A DNA stretch of 64,000 nucleotides from Rathayibacter sp. Leaf185 (GTDB lineage: Bacteria > Actinomycetota > Actinomycetes > Actinomycetales > Microbacteriaceae): positions 1,155,543 to 1,219,542 of the forward strand of contig NZ_LMPP01000001.1 in NCBI RefSeq assembly GCF_001423885.1, given 5' to 3'. Shown here one piece after another: positions 23,608 through 33,000 of this stretch (the first letter of the stretch is position 1; every line of letters begins with the position of its first letter). The notes below the pieces were generated by a model, which worked only from the letters and a program-made list of their open reading frames with translations, was not told where the DNA came from and searched no databases. The position numbers and the translations under genes are program-made.

Positions 23608-24918
23608 TCAGTCGACGAGCTCGTCGAGCAGGGTGAGCGCCTCGGCCCACGCGGCGTCGCCGTCGAGCTCGCCGCGGTCGACCTTCTGCAGGACCGGGCC
23701 GAACACGTTCTCCTGGATCAGCGAGTCGTCGGGGCCCTTGTACTGGGCCACGACCCCCTCGGCGCGCTTCGCGAGGATCTCGCCGGTCGGCGAGTCGTTC
23801 AGCGACGGGTCGGGAGTGGCGGCGGAGGCGAGCTCCTCCTGTGCGGCGATCGTGCTCGGGAACGGACCGGCCGCCTCGAACGCCTTCAGCTGCTGCTCGG
23901 GCTCGCTGAGCCACGAGGCGAGAGCCGCGGCCTCAGCAGGGTGCTTCGACTGGGTCGGGACCGACAGGAACGAGCCGCCCCAGTTGGCTGCGCCTCCGGG
24001 GAAGACGTCGGCGAAATCCCAGCCGGTGTCCGCGGCGTCGCCGCCGCCGGCCTCGACATTGCTCTTCAGAGTCCCGAACATCCACGCGGGGCAGACGAAG
24101 GTGGCGAAGGTCTCGTCGGTGAACGACTTGCCTTTGTTCCAGTCCCAGGCCTTCTGCGCGGCCGAGAGTCCGGATCCGGCGGCGTCGGTCAGCTGGCCCC
24201 AGCGCTCCTCGAGCTCGGGGTTGCCCTCGATGTTCAGCTCGCCGTCGGCCGTGTAGTAGCCCTCGGGCAGCTGATTGACCATGGCGTTCCAGACGAATCC
24301 GGAGTGGTCGTACCAGGCCTTGCCCGTGGTGTCGTGGTACTGCTTGCCGGCCGCGAAGTAGTCCTCCCAGGTGGCGTCGGAGCCGCCGAGCAGCTCGGCG
24401 ACGGCCGCGCGATCGGTGGGGAGTCCAGCCGCCTCGAAGGCCGCCGTGTTGTAGCAGAGGCCCTCGGGGCCGATGTCGGTGCCGTAGCCGATGACGCGGC
24501 CCTCGGGGTCGGTGGCCTGCTCGTACTTCCAGTCGACCCAGTCGGCCTTGCGGTCCTCGATGCCGTGGTCGCGCAGATCGACGAACTGGTCCGAGACCTC
24601 CATGATCGAGCCGAGCCAGCCCTCCTCGATCGCGACGACGTCGGCGAGGCCGGATCCGGCGGCGAGCTTGGTGAAGGCGTCGGTGCGGGCGTTGCCACCC
24701 GTGTCGATGTTGTTCGGGACGATGGTGATCCCGGGGTTCGCCTCCTCGTACTCGGCGTAGAGGTCGTCGAACCCCATGGCGTTGAACGTGGTGACGGTCA
24801 GTTCGACGTCTCCGCCCTCTGCGGCGTCGGATCCGGACGAGCATCCGGTGACGAGCAGGGCGAGAGTCGAGGCGCCGGCGATCGCGGCGGCGATCCTGGT
24901 GCGTCGTGATGTGGGCAC
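23608..24918 (-). CDS. Extracellular solute-binding lipoprotein (sugar ABC transporter)
   Basis: 436 residues. A signal peptide ends in the lipobox LLVTGCSS, so it is lipid-anchored outside the membrane. The rest is a family 1 solute-binding fold: a first strand with TVTTFNAMGFDDLY, PNNIDTGGN, and late segments such as FGTLKSNVEAGG and PSEPEQQL-like helices. Substrate is probably an oligosaccharide; no hydrolase lies in the operon to tell which. The GTG at 24918 is preferred over 24924 because GAAGGAG is then 5 nt upstream. Confidence 0.9.
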   Translation of the reverse strand: MPTSRRTRIAAAIAGASTLALLVTGCSSGSDAAEGGDVELTVTTFNAMGFDDLYAEYEEANPGITIVPNNIDTGGNARTDAFTKLAAGSGLADVVAIEEGWLGSIMEVSDQFVDLRDHGIEDRKADWVDWKYEQATDPEGRVIGYGTDIGPEGLCYNTAAFEAAGLPTDRAAVAELLGGSDATWEDYFAAGKQYHDTTGKAWYDHSGFVWNAMVNQLPEGYYTADGELNIEGNPELEERWGQLTDAAGSGLSAAQKAWDWNKGKSFTDETFATFVCPAWMFGTLKSNVEAGGGDAADTGWDFADVFPGGAANWGGSFLSVPTQSKHPAEAAALASWLSEPEQQLKAFEAAGPFPSTIAAQEELASAATPDPSLNDSPTGEILAKRAEGVVAQYKGPDDSLIQENVFGPVLQKVDRGELDGDAAWAEALTLLDELVD

Positions 24919-24952
24919 GGTCACTCCTTCGTGATGGGTGGCAAGGCACGTC

Positions 24953-25065
24953 GTAGAGCGCTCTCACACGGCTGCGTCGTATCCGTGAGAGCGCTCTCAC
25001 ACGGTGTGCTGCGAGCATACGGAGCGGTGTGCACAGAGGTCAAGGATTTTGTGAGAGCGCTCTCT
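24953..25065 (-). promoter_or_regulatory. Promoter with three phased LacI-type operators
   Basis: Operators at 24953-24966, 24986-24999 and 25052-25065 share the core AGAGCGCTCT; the middle one extends to a perfect GTGAGAGCGCTCTCAC. Centres are 33 and 66 bp apart. A minus-strand promoter TTGACC (25043-25038), 18-bp gap, TATGCT (25019-25014) lies between the outer and middle sites, so two operators are downstream of the start of transcription and one upstream of -35. Confidence 0.85.
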
Positions 25066-25267
25066 CCGAACGCCCGTGCGAGCCCTCGGGCGGTCCCGCC
25101 TCCGCGAACCTGGCCGATGAGCGAGCGGGGGGTGGCCGGAGAGCGACGCTCCGGCGCGGCCCTGCCGGGAGGCGTCTGGGCGCGCGGGACCGCGGTCGGC
25201 AGCGGTGCTGGAGTGTCCCGGTGCCCGCGCGCGTCGCCGGACGCCCCCCTCTCCCGAAGGAACAGCC

Positions 25268-26044
25268 ATGCCCGCCACACCCGCCAGCCGCACTACGAGC
25301 GAGCAGCGCACCGAGCACGCCGAGCAGTACTCGGCGGCCGCCCGCTACGCCTCGGAGGCGTTCGGCACGTTCCTCCTGGTCGCGGGAGGCGTCGGCACCG
25401 CGGTCTTCGCCTCCGCGTTCCCCGACTCGGCCAACGCACTCGGCGTCGGGTTCCTCGGGGTCGCGCTGGCCTTCGGGCTCACCGTCATGACGGGCATCTA
25501 CGCCGTCGGCCACATCTCGGGCGGGCACTTCAACCCGGCGGTGTCGATCGGCTTCGCCCTCGCGGGGCGCACCGAATGGCGGCACATCCCGGGTTACATC
25601 GTCGCGCAGCTCGTGGGCGGAGTCGCGGGGGCGGGCGCCGTCGCGCTGATCGCGGCCGACGGGCCGGCCGGCTACCTCGCCGCGGCGCGCGACTCCGGAT
25701 TCGCGTCGAACGGCTACGGCGCGTTCTCACCGGGCGGGTTCGGGCTGGGCGCGGTGATCCTCGCCGAGGTCGTGCTGACGGCCGTGTTCGTCGGAGTGAT
25801 CCTCTCGGTGACCGCGAAGAGCGAGTACAAGGCCATCGCGCCGCTCGCGATCGGGCTCACCCTCACGCTGATCCACCTGATCAGCATCCCGATCAGCAAC
25901 ACCTCGGTGAACCCGGCCCGCTCGATCGCGGCGGCCGTCTTCGCGGGGTCGGACGCACTCGGGCAGGTGTGGGTGTTCCTCCTGGCGCCGATCGCGGGCG
26001 CCGCGCTCGCGGGCATCAGCGCGAAGCTGCTGCACCGCCGCTGA
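25268..26044 (+). CDS. Aquaporin (MIP family, AqpZ-like)
   Basis: 258 residues, six membrane segments and two NPA half-helices (GGHFNPAVS and TSVNPARSIAAA). The aromatic/arginine filter Arg follows the second NPA. The residues around both motifs favour a water channel rather than a glycerol facilitator. An N-terminal polar extension of about 30 residues (SEQRTEHAEQY) is longer than in AqpZ. The ATG at 25268 follows AAGGAAC. It stands alone. Confidence 0.92.
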   Translation: MPATPASRTTSEQRTEHAEQYSAAARYASEAFGTFLLVAGGVGTAVFASAFPDSANALGVGFLGVALAFGLTVMTGIYAVGHISGGHFNPAVSIGFALAGRTEWRHIPGYIVAQLVGGVAGAGAVALIAADGPAGYLAAARDSGFASNGYGAFSPGGFGLGAVILAEVVLTAVFVGVILSVTAKSEYKAIAPLAIGLTLTLIHLISIPISNTSVNPARSIAAAVFAGSDALGQVWVFLLAPIAGAALAGISAKLLHRR

Positions 26045-26059
26045 GCGCCCGCGACTCCT

Positions 26060-26100
26060 CGAGAGTTGTCGTAGTCGACCCGCGAGTACGACAACTCTCG
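26060..26100. terminator. Perfect 14-bp palindrome between convergent genes
   Basis: CGAGAGTTGTCGTA (26060-26073) and its complement (26087-26100) surround a 13-nt centre. It lies between the ends of the aquaporin and esterase genes, 5 bp before the latter, and probably ends transcription in both directions. Confidence 0.7.
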
Positions 26101-26105
26101 CGTTC

Positions 26106-27041
26106 TCAGCCCGCAGCGAGACCGAACGCGCACGAGAGGGCGGCGGCCTGACTCCGCCAGAACCGCCGCGAGACCTCCTTGGTGCGCAGGACCGCGTCGA
26201 AGCCGTGGAAGGCGCCCGGGACGATCTCGAGCTCGCACGCGACCCCCGCCTCCCGGAGCCGCTCGGCGTAGCGGACGTCCTCGTCGAGGAACAGGTCGAG
26301 GCTGCCGACCCCGATCCATGCCGGAGGCAGGCCCGTCAGGTCGTCGCGGCGGGCGGGTGCCGCGTACGGCGACGCGGGGATCGGTCCCGGTGCGTGCCCG
26401 AGGTAGGACGTCCAGCCGAACCGGTTGCTTCCGGGAGTCCACATCCGGACGCCGTCGGTCGACAGGTCGGTGCGCAGTACCGTGCGGTCGTCGAGCATCG
26501 GGTAAACGAGCAGCTGGAACACGAGGACGTTCTCGCCGCGGTCGCGCGCGAGCTGCGCGACTCCCGCCGCCAGCCCGCCTCCCGCGCTCGCCCCGCCGAT
26601 CGCGATCCGCGCGGGATCCACGCCGCGCTCCTCCGCGTGGGCGAGGAGCCACAGGACGACGGCGTGGACGTCCTCCACCGCCGCCGGGGCCACGTGCTGG
26701 GGTGACAGCCGGTAGTCGACGGTCACGACGGTGATGCCCAGCGTTCGCGCGAAATCGATGCTCGACGCCTCGTCGATGAGGTGGTGGCCGCTCACCATGC
26801 CGCCGCCGTGGACCCAGACGAGAGCCGGGGCGGCTCCGCGCACCGACCGCGGACGGTAGATCCGGATGCGGACCGGTGGCGCCCCGGCGGGGCCGGGAAC
26901 CCGCAGGTCGTCGACACGCAGATCCTCGGGGGCGCGCCGGTCGGGGGCGGGCAGCCGGTTCATCAGCCGCACGATCCGCGGGCCGAACGAGAACGTCGGA
27001 AGCAGGCGCGCGACGCGCAGATCGGGGTGGAACTCAGCCAT
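26106..27041 (-). CDS. Alpha/beta hydrolase-3 family esterase (HSL type)
   Basis: 311 residues. [11 protein letters not shown] is the oxyanion-hole HGGG motif of hormone-sensitive-lipase-type esterases; [11 protein letters not shown] holds the nucleophile Ser; DLFLDED supplies the acid and GAFHGFD the His. It has no signal peptide, so it acts inside the cell on short-chain esters. The ATG at 27041 has GAGGAG 7 nt upstream; the longer frame is a leader without a ribosome site. It is divergent from the LLM gene. Confidence 0.88.
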   Translation of the reverse strand: MAEFHPDLRVARLLPTFSFGPRIVRLMNRLPAPDRRAPEDLRVDDLRVPGPAGAPPVRIRIYRPRSVRGAAPALVWVHGGGMVSGHHLIDEASSIDFARTLGITVVTVDYRLSPQHVAPAAVEDVHAVVLWLLAHAEERGVDPARIAIGGASAGGGLAAGVAQLARDRGENVLVFQLLVYPMLDDRTVLRTDLSTDGVRMWTPGSNRFGWTSYLGHAPGPIPASPYAAPARRDDLTGLPPAWIGVGSLDLFLDEDVRYAERLREAGVACELEIVPGAFHGFDAVLRTKEVSRRFWRSQAAALSCAFGLAAG

Positions 27042-27234
27042 CGACGGCTCCTCATCACTCGCGTCCGCGTCACCCTCGCATCGAATCGAGGCCGGGAACC
27101 CGCTCAGTCTGCAGGAGACACGGCCGTCGACGGAGCCCCGATTCCTCCGACGTCGCAGTGGTCGAGGTCGACCGAGTGCGGAGATCCACGACGCGCCGGG
27201 GAACACGACGCGCCTCCCGCGCGTTGCCTCTGAC

Positions 27235-28242
27235 ATGACGGTTCCCCTCTCGATACTCGACCTCGCCCCCATCGCTCCCGGAGAGACCGCGCGCGACAGC
27301 TTCGCCGCGTCCGTGGCCCTGGCGCAGCAGGCCGAGCGGAGCGGCTACCGCCGCGTCTGGTACGCGGAGCACCACAACATGGCCTCGATCGCCTCGAGCG
27401 CCACCTCGGTGCTGATCGCGCACGTCGCCTCGCAGACCTCGACGATCCGGCTCGGGTCCGGCGGCATCATGCTGCCGAACCATTCGCCCCTGCAGATCGC
27501 CGAGCAGTTCGGCACCCTCGAGACCCTGCACCCGGGCCGCATCGATCTCGGCCTCGGCCGAGCGCCCGGCAGCGACCAGGCCACCTTCCGTGCGCTGCGC
27601 CGCGACCCGGAGTCGTCCGACCGCTTCCCGGAGGACGTCCTCGAGCTCCAGGCGTTCCTCGCCGGCCAGTCGAGCGTCGCCGGCGTGAGCGCCACCCCCG
27701 GCGCCGGCACGCGTGTGCCCCTCTACATCCTCGGCTCCTCGCTCTTCGGCGCGCAGCTCGCCGCCGCGCTCGGCCTGCCCTACGCCTTCGCCTCGCACTT
27801 CGCGCCCGACGCGCTGCACCAGGCCGTCGCCGCCTACCGCCGCGGCTTCCGCCCCTCCGAGCAGCTCGATGCGCCCTACGTGATCGCCGGAGTGAACGCG
27901 ATCGCCTCCGACAGCGTCGACGACGCGCACGAGCAGTTCGCGCAGATGAAGCGCGCGCGCCTGATGATGCTGCTGCGCCAGAGCGGGCAGATCCCCCTCG
28001 ACCGCACCTTCGACGACGAGGAGCTCGACGCGCTGCTGAGCGCCCCGATCGGTGCGCACGTGGCGAGCATGACGACCTACACCGGCGTCGGCACGGGCGA
28101 GCAGGTGGCCGACTACGTCGCCGACTTCGCGCGCACCGCCGACGTCGACGAGGTCATCGTCGCCCACGCGTCCCTCGTGACGGAGGCGCGGCTCCGCTCG
28201 GTCGCGCTGCTCGCCGACGCGAACGAGCGCGTCGCCGCCTAG
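27235..28242 (+). CDS. LLM class flavin-dependent oxidoreductase (MsnO8-like)
   Basis: 335 residues with the luciferase-like barrel: SILDLAPI at the start, [24 protein letters not shown] and [24 protein letters not shown] are family hallmarks of the MsnO8 subgroup. It would use reduced FMN and oxygen on a small substrate. No partner flavin reductase is adjacent. A start at 27235 is favoured by homologous length; no strong ribosome site or -10 box is visible. Confidence 0.9.
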   Translation: MTVPLSILDLAPIAPGETARDSFAASVALAQQAERSGYRRVWYAEHHNMASIASSATSVLIAHVASQTSTIRLGSGGIMLPNHSPLQIAEQFGTLETLHPGRIDLGLGRAPGSDQATFRALRRDPESSDRFPEDVLELQAFLAGQSSVAGVSATPGAGTRVPLYILGSSLFGAQLAAALGLPYAFASHFAPDALHQAVAAYRRGFRPSEQLDAPYVIAGVNAIASDSVDDAHEQFAQMKRARLMMLLRQSGQIPLDRTFDDEELDALLSAPIGAHVASMTTYTGVGTGEQVADYVADFARTADVDEVIVAHASLVTEARLRSVALLADANERVAA

Positions 28243-28250
28243 CACCGCCC

Positions 28251-28592
28251 CTAGGCGGAGCCGCTCCCGCTCCCGGCGAGCGGGTGCACCGCGACGACCG
28301 CCGCGACCAGCACCAGTGCGGCCGCGGTGATCGTGATCTCGAGGCGCAGCACCGGCTCGCGCGTCCACGCGCACCGCAGGAGGCGCACTGCGCAGCCCCC
28401 GCCGAGTGCGGCCGACCAGACCACGAGCATCCAGCCGATCAGCCAGGCGAGCGAGAACAGCAGCTCGGCGTCCACGATCCGCGGCGCGACTCCGAGCGCC
28501 ACCGCCGACCCGCACGCCAGCACGAGGGCGGCGACCGGCACGGCGACGGTCCCGTGCTCTGCGGCCTGCTCGCGCTCCACCGTCTGCTGCAC
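28251..28592 (-). CDS. Small membrane protein
   Basis: 113 residues with three hydrophobic segments (about 15-35, 42-62 and 85-105) and a short tail ending in GSGSGSA. The GTG at 28592 is supported by a TAGAGT box with a 7-nt gap. No homologue recognised. Its end lies 9 bp from the end of the convergent LLM gene. Confidence 0.65.
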   Translation of the reverse strand: MQQTVEREQAAEHGTVAVPVAALVLACGSAVALGVAPRIVDAELLFSLAWLIGWMLVVWSAALGGGCAVRLLRCAWTREPVLRLEITITAAALVLVAAVVAVHPLAGSGSGSA

Positions 28593-28599
28593 GCCGCCG

Positions 28600-28605
28600 A
28601 CTCTA
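28600..28605 (-). promoter_or_regulatory. Leaderless -10 box TAGAGT
   Basis: TAGAGT, 7-nt gap, then GTG at 28592. Confidence 0.6.
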
Positions 28606-28783
28606 GGCGGCCCGGGCGAACACGGCGCATCCGGTGCGGGAACGCCCGGTGCGCCGATCCGTCGCTCCCTCGAACGCCGCCGGGCGACCCCCGCGACGGA
28701 TCGATCACGCGATGCTCCCGATCGGGGCCTCGACGCCCGGGGGATACCGCGGGACGATGGCGCATCCGACGGAGGAGTGCAGC

Positions 28784-29110
28784 GTGTTCGGGAGACGAGT
28801 CTGGGAGCCCGCGGTCGCGACGATCGTGCTGGTGCACATCAAACGGGTCTCGAGCGACGGCCTGACTCCGACGCGGGAGTGGTCGGCCGACGTGAGGCGG
28901 GCCGACGGATCGGTGGCGCGAGCCAGGATCGACGAGCCTCGCTGGGTCACCGACTTCTGGCCGCCCGACGCGGGCGCCGTCGTGAAGGTCGAGGTCGACC
29001 CGAAGACCGGCTCGGTCCGCTTCGACGTCGCGCACGACCCCCAGCTCAGCGTGCGCGGCCAGGAGAAGCTGATGGCCGAGAAGTTCAAGCGCTCTCTGGA
29101 CGCGTCCTGA
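28784..29110 (+). CDS. Hypothetical protein upstream of the mod genes
   Basis: 108 residues from the GTG at 28784, which follows GGAGGAG by 6 nt; an in-frame ATG at 28757 would add nine. The protein is a compact, beta-rich sequence (ATIVLVHIKRVSSDG, VVKVEVDPKTGSVRFDV) ending in a helix (EKLMAEKFKRSL). No known domain or motif. It ends 30 bp before the molybdate-responsive regulator gene and may be an independent unit. Confidence 0.6.
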   Translation: MFGRRVWEPAVATIVLVHIKRVSSDGLTPTREWSADVRRADGSVARARIDEPRWVTDFWPPDAGAVVKVEVDPKTGSVRFDVAHDPQLSVRGQEKLMAEKFKRSLDAS

Positions 29111-29127
29111 CTCCGCGGATGCGCGCT

Positions 29128-29133
29128 TAGACT
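29128..29133 (+). promoter_or_regulatory. Leaderless promoter of the mod operon
   Basis: TAGACT (29128-29133), 7-nt gap, then ATG at 29141. The whole regulator-modABC run is tightly linked after it. Confidence 0.7.
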
Positions 29134-29140
29134 CTCCCGC

Positions 29141-29545
29141 ATGACGCAGTTGAGGATCCGGGACGCCGCGCACTTCCTCGGAGTCAGCGACGACACCGTC
29201 CGTCGCTGGATCGACTCGGGACTGCTCGGGAGCGAGAAGGACGGAGCCGGCCGCGGCGTCGTCGACGCGCTGGCCGTCGCCGAGCTCGCGCGCAAGAACG
29301 CGGTCCTCCCCGCCGACCCGTCCGAGATCGGCCGCTCGGCGCGCAACCGGCTCGTCGGAGTCGTGACCGGGGTCGTCACCGACACCGTCATGGCGCAGGT
29401 CGAGCTGCAGTGCGGCCCGCACCGCATCGTCTCGCTGATGAGCAGCGAGGCCGTCCGCGAGCTCGGCCTCGAACCCGGCTCGATCGCGATCGCCGTCGTC
29501 AAGGCGACGACCGTCATGATCGAGACCCCCGCGGGGAAGGCGTGA
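29141..29545 (+). CDS. Molybdenum-responsive TOBE/HTH protein
   Basis: 134 residues. The N-terminus is a MerR/excisionase-like HTH (LRIRDAAHFLGVSDDTVRRWIDSG), the C-terminus a molybdopterin-binding TOBE domain (ARNRLVGVVTGVVTDTVMAQVELQCGPHRIVSLMS and AIAVVKATTVMIE). It should bind molybdate or tungstate and control modABC, which starts 2 bp after its stop. This HTH-TOBE form is common before modABC in actinobacteria. Confidence 0.9.
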   Translation: MTQLRIRDAAHFLGVSDDTVRRWIDSGLLGSEKDGAGRGVVDALAVAELARKNAVLPADPSEIGRSARNRLVGVVTGVVTDTVMAQVELQCGPHRIVSLMSSEAVRELGLEPGSIAIAVVKATTVMIETPAGKA

Positions 29546-29546
29546 C

Positions 29547-30329
29547 ATGAGCGCCCCCCGCCGCCTCGCCCCCGCCCTGCTCGCAGGGGCCGCCGTACTC
29601 GGACTGGCCGCCTGCTCGAGCACCCCGGCGACCACCGCAGCCACGACCGGCGCTCTCACCGGCTCGATCACCGTCTTCGCCGCCGCGTCGCTGAAGAACG
29701 CGTTCACCGAGCTCGCCGACGAGTTCGACGCAGCGAACCCCGGCGTAACCGTCGAGCTCACCTTCGCCGGCTCCTCCGATCTCGTCACCCAGATCACAGA
29801 GGGGGCCCCCGCCGACGTCTTCGCCTCGGCCGACGAGAAGAACATGGCGAAGCTGACCGACGGCGGCCTGATCGACGCCTCCGCCCCGGTCGACTTCGCG
29901 ACCAACACCCTCGAGATCGCGGTGCCCCCGGGCAATCCGGCCGGCATCGCCTCCTTCGCCGACCTCGCCCGAGCGGGCGTGACGACCGTGGTCTGCGCAC
30001 CCCAGGTGCCGTGCGGCGCCGCGACCGCCGCGGTCGAGACGGCGACCGGAGTCGACATCGCGCCCGTGAGCGAGGAGTCGTCGGTCACCGACGTGCTCGG
30101 CAAGGTGACCAGCGGCGAGGCCGACGCGGGTCTCGTCTACGTCACCGATGTGCTCGCCGCGGGCGACGCCGTCGAGGGCATCGAGTTCGCCGAATCGTCG
30201 GAGGCGATCACCACCTACCCGATCGCGCCGCTCGCCGGATCCAGTGACACGGCGCAGGCGTTCGTCGACTTCGTGACCGGTGAGGTCGGGCAGGGCGTGC
30301 TCGGATCCGCGGGCTTCGGCGCGCCGTGA
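29547..30329 (+). CDS. modA: Molybdate ABC transporter substrate-binding lipoprotein
   Basis: 260 residues with a lipoprotein signal ending [56 protein letters not shown] and GLVYVTDV are characteristic of ModA. It captures molybdate outside the membrane. The start is one base past the regulator stop, and its stop overlaps the modB GTG (GTGA). Confidence 0.95.
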   Translation: MSAPRRLAPALLAGAAVLGLAACSSTPATTAATTGALTGSITVFAAASLKNAFTELADEFDAANPGVTVELTFAGSSDLVTQITEGAPADVFASADEKNMAKLTDGGLIDASAPVDFATNTLEIAVPPGNPAGIASFADLARAGVTTVVCAPQVPCGAATAAVETATGVDIAPVSEESSVTDVLGKVTSGEADAGLVYVTDVLAAGDAVEGIEFAESSEAITTYPIAPLAGSSDTAQAFVDFVTGEVGQGVLGSAGFGAP

Positions 30330-31111
30330 CGCCCGGCGTGCCCCGCTGGGTGATCGCCGTCGCGGTCGTCGGCGGCGCCTTCGTGGTGCTGCCGCTCGTC
30401 GCGATGATCACCCGGGTGAACTGGGCCGAGTTCCTCCCCCTGATCACCTCCGAGGCCTCGCTCGACGCGTTCGGGCTGAGCCTGCGCACCTCGCTGACCG
30501 CGACCCTCCTCTGCCTGCTGCTCGGCGTGCCGATGGCGATCGTGCTGGCCCGCACGCGCTTCCGCGGGCAGCGGATCCTGCGCGCGCTCGTGCTGCTGCC
30601 CCTCGTGCTGCCGCCGGTCGTCGGAGGCATCGCGCTGCTCTACACGTTCGGCCGCCGCGGTCTGCTCGGGCAGTCGCTGGAGGTGCTCGGCGTGAGCATC
30701 GCGTTCTCGACCACCGCGGTGGTGCTCGCGCAGACCTTCGTCGCGCTTCCGTTCCTGGTGCTCAGCCTCGAGGGCGCGCTGCGCACGGTCGGCACCCGGT
30801 ACGAGGCCGTCGGAGCCACGCTCGGCGCGCGGCCGACGACCGTGTTGCGCCGCGTCACGCTCCCTCTAGTGCTGCCGGCCCTCGTCTCGGGTGCCGTGCT
30901 GTCGTTCGCGCGGGCGCTCGGCGAGTTCGGCGCGACCCTCACCTTCGCCGGTTCGCTGCAGGGAGTCACCCGCACGCTCCCGCTCGAGATCTACCTGCAG
31001 CGCGAGACCAGCCCCGACACCGCGGTCGCGCTGTCGCTGGTGCTCGTCGTGTTCGCCGTGGCGGTCGTCGCCCTCGCCCACCGGGTCGGCGAGAGCCGGA
31101 TCCACCCGTGA
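30326..31111 (+). CDS. modB: Molybdate ABC transporter permease
   Basis: 261 residues with five to six membrane segments and the EAA loop ([28 protein letters not shown]) of ModB. Pairs with ModA and ModC. GTG overlaps the modA stop; its stop touches the modC ATG (TGATG). Confidence 0.95.
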   Translation: MTPGVPRWVIAVAVVGGAFVVLPLVAMITRVNWAEFLPLITSEASLDAFGLSLRTSLTATLLCLLLGVPMAIVLARTRFRGQRILRALVLLPLVLPPVVGGIALLYTFGRRGLLGQSLEVLGVSIAFSTTAVVLAQTFVALPFLVLSLEGALRTVGTRYEAVGATLGARPTTVLRRVTLPLVLPALVSGAVLSFARALGEFGATLTFAGSLQGVTRTLPLEIYLQRETSPDTAVALSLVLVVFAVAVVALAHRVGESRIHP

Positions 31112-32160
31112 TGCTCGAGTTCACCGCGGCCCTGATAGCGCGCGGCTTCGACGTCGAGCTCTCGATCGACGAGGGCGAGACCGTCGCGGTCCTCGGGCCG
31201 AACGGAGCCGGCAAGTCGACCCTCCTGAGCGTGCTCGCCGGACTGCTGGTGCCCGATGCCGGGCGCGCGACGCTGAACGGCCGGGTGCTCTTCGACCTCG
31301 CCGCCCGCGGCCCGAGCCGGTGGCGTCCGCCGCACGACCGCGGAGTCGCGCTGCTCGCCCAGGACGCCCTGCTGTTCCCGCACCTCAGCGCCCGCGACAA
31401 CGTCGCCTTCGGACCTCGGAGCAGCGGAGCGTCGCGGACGACCGCCGGAGCCCGGGCCGACGACTGGCTGGCGCGCGTCGGCGCCTCCGACCTCGCCGCC
31501 CGACGGCCGGCGCAGCTCTCGGGCGGCCAGGCGCAGCGGATCGCGGTCGCGCGGGCCCTCGCCGCCGACCCCGCGCTCCTCCTGCTCGATGAGCCGATGG
31601 CCGCCCTCGACGTCTCGGTCGCGCCCGCGCTCCGGAGGCTGCTGCGCGAGGTCCTCGCCGACCGCACCGCCGTGATCGTCACCCACGACGTGCTCGACGC
31701 CTACACCCTGGCCGATCGGGTCATCGTGCTCGAGCGCGGCCGCGTCGTCGACTCGGGCCCGACCCGCGCTGTCCTCGACCGCCCGACGACCCCGTTCACC
31801 GCGAACCTGGTGGCCCTCGATCTGCTCAGAGGCACCGCGCACGGCGCGACCGGCGTGCTCACCGCATTCGGTCTCGTGACCGCCTTATCCGGCGAGCCGA
31901 TCACGGAGGGTCGCCGCTCGGCGATCGCTGTCAGCCCCGGCCGCGTGAGCGTGGCGACGACGCGCCCCTCCGGTGACAACGTGCTGCCCGGAGTCGTGAC
32001 CGACATCGAGCCCCGCGGCGACGTCGTGCGCGTGCGCTCGGCCGAGCTCGCCGCCGACCTCGCTCCGGGTGCAGTCGCCACCCTCGACCTCGCGGTCGGC
32101 GACCCCGTCTGGTTCGCCTTCGCGGCCGCCGACGCCACCCGCTACCCGCTCGCCTCCTAG
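31111..32160 (+). CDS. modC: Molybdate ABC transporter ATP-binding protein
   Basis: 349 residues. Walker A (GPNGAGKST), Q loop, signature LSGGQAQR, Walker B (LLLLDEP) and the H loop (VTHD) are intact. The C-terminal 100 residues are a TOBE-like regulatory domain (RRSAIAVSPGRVSV, AVATLDLAVGDPVWF). It energises molybdate import. A GTG at 31108 is an alternative start one codon earlier. Last gene of the operon. Confidence 0.93.
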   Translation: MLEFTAALIARGFDVELSIDEGETVAVLGPNGAGKSTLLSVLAGLLVPDAGRATLNGRVLFDLAARGPSRWRPPHDRGVALLAQDALLFPHLSARDNVAFGPRSSGASRTTAGARADDWLARVGASDLAARRPAQLSGGQAQRIAVARALAADPALLLLDEPMAALDVSVAPALRRLLREVLADRTAVIVTHDVLDAYTLADRVIVLERGRVVDSGPTRAVLDRPTTPFTANLVALDLLRGTAHGATGVLTAFGLVTALSGEPITEGRRSAIAVSPGRVSVATTRPSGDNVLPGVVTDIEPRGDVVRVRSAELAADLAPGAVATLDLAVGDPVWFAFAAADATRYPLAS

Positions 32161-32324
32161 CCCCAGGCTCGTCGAAGACGAACTCGCCCGATAGCGCACC
32201 ACCACCCGCATCGCCCACGAGGAGAACGCACACGAGCAGCACCGCCGCCGCCGGTCACCAGCCGATCGGCCATCAGGACGCTCGACCATCACGAGCCTCG
32301 CCCTGTTCTCGCAACGTCGCAGAG

Positions 32325-32936
32325 TCAGCTCGTGTGGGCGACCTTGTGAAGGACGTCGAGCGCGGCATCGATCGCGGCTTCCAGGGGCCAGGATGCTTTC
32401 TCCGGCTGGCTCAGGATGAGACCTCCTTGGAGGGCGGCGAGGATGGCGACGGCGATCCGTTGCGGGTCGGCATCCGAGTCGACCCTGCCTGCGCTCTGCA
32501 TCTTGGCGACCCCCGACGCGAGTGACAGCCGCCAGCTCGTCATGCTGTCCGTGATGATGCGAGCCAGCTCGGGATCCGTCATGGCTGCCTGCGTCGCCAT
32601 CGATCCGATCGGGCAGGCCCACCTGCCGAGACCGATGTAGTAATCGACCAGGGCATCACGCCAGGCGTGCCAGGACTCCCAGCTCGAGAGGTCGTCGATG
32701 TGCGGCTTCTGAGCGGCGAGAAGCTCGCCGCCCTCCCAGACGGCGACTTCACGGACGAGCTCCGCTTTGCCGCCGGGGAAGTAATGGAAGAGCTGGCTCT
32801 TGCTCGTGAGCGTCGCTGCACGGACGGTGTCGAGAGTGGTCCCGCCGATGCCGGAGGCGAGAATCTCTCGACCGGTCGCCTCGATGATGCGTTGACGAGT
32901 GGCTCGACCACGTTCGGTGATTGTCGCGGCCTGCAT
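32325..32936 (-). CDS. TetR family transcriptional regulator
   Basis: 203 residues. The N-terminus holds the TetR helix-turn-helix (RQRIIEATGREILASGIGGTTL, then TSKSQLFHYFPGGKAELV). The C-terminal ligand domain includes WACPIGSMA, a segment seen in regulators of small-molecule efflux or reductase genes. It probably binds the TGGACC-type palindromes between itself and the divergent SDR genes. The ATG follows a TAGTCT leaderless box by 6 nt. Confidence 0.9.
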   Translation of the reverse strand: MQAATITERGRATRQRIIEATGREILASGIGGTTLDTVRAATLTSKSQLFHYFPGGKAELVREVAVWEGGELLAAQKPHIDDLSSWESWHAWRDALVDYYIGLGRWACPIGSMATQAAMTDPELARIITDSMTSWRLSLASGVAKMQSAGRVDSDADPQRIAVAILAALQGGLILSQPEKASWPLEAAIDAALDVLHKVAHTS

Positions 32937-32942
32937 GAATTC

Positions 32943-33000
32943 AGACTACTCCAGTGGACCCCGCGGTCCACTCCGTGCTAGGAATGGACCGTGAAGTCCA
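32943..33000. promoter_or_regulatory. Divergent leaderless promoters with palindromic TetR-type operator
   Basis: Minus strand: TAGTCT (32948-32943), 6-nt gap, ATG at 32936. Plus strand: TAGGAA (32979-32984), 6-nt gap, GTG at 32991. Between them AGTGGACC (32953-32960) and GGTCCACT (32965-32972) form a perfect palindrome with 4-bp centre. A second weaker pair, TGGAC/GTCCA, covers 32985-33000. Confidence 0.8.
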
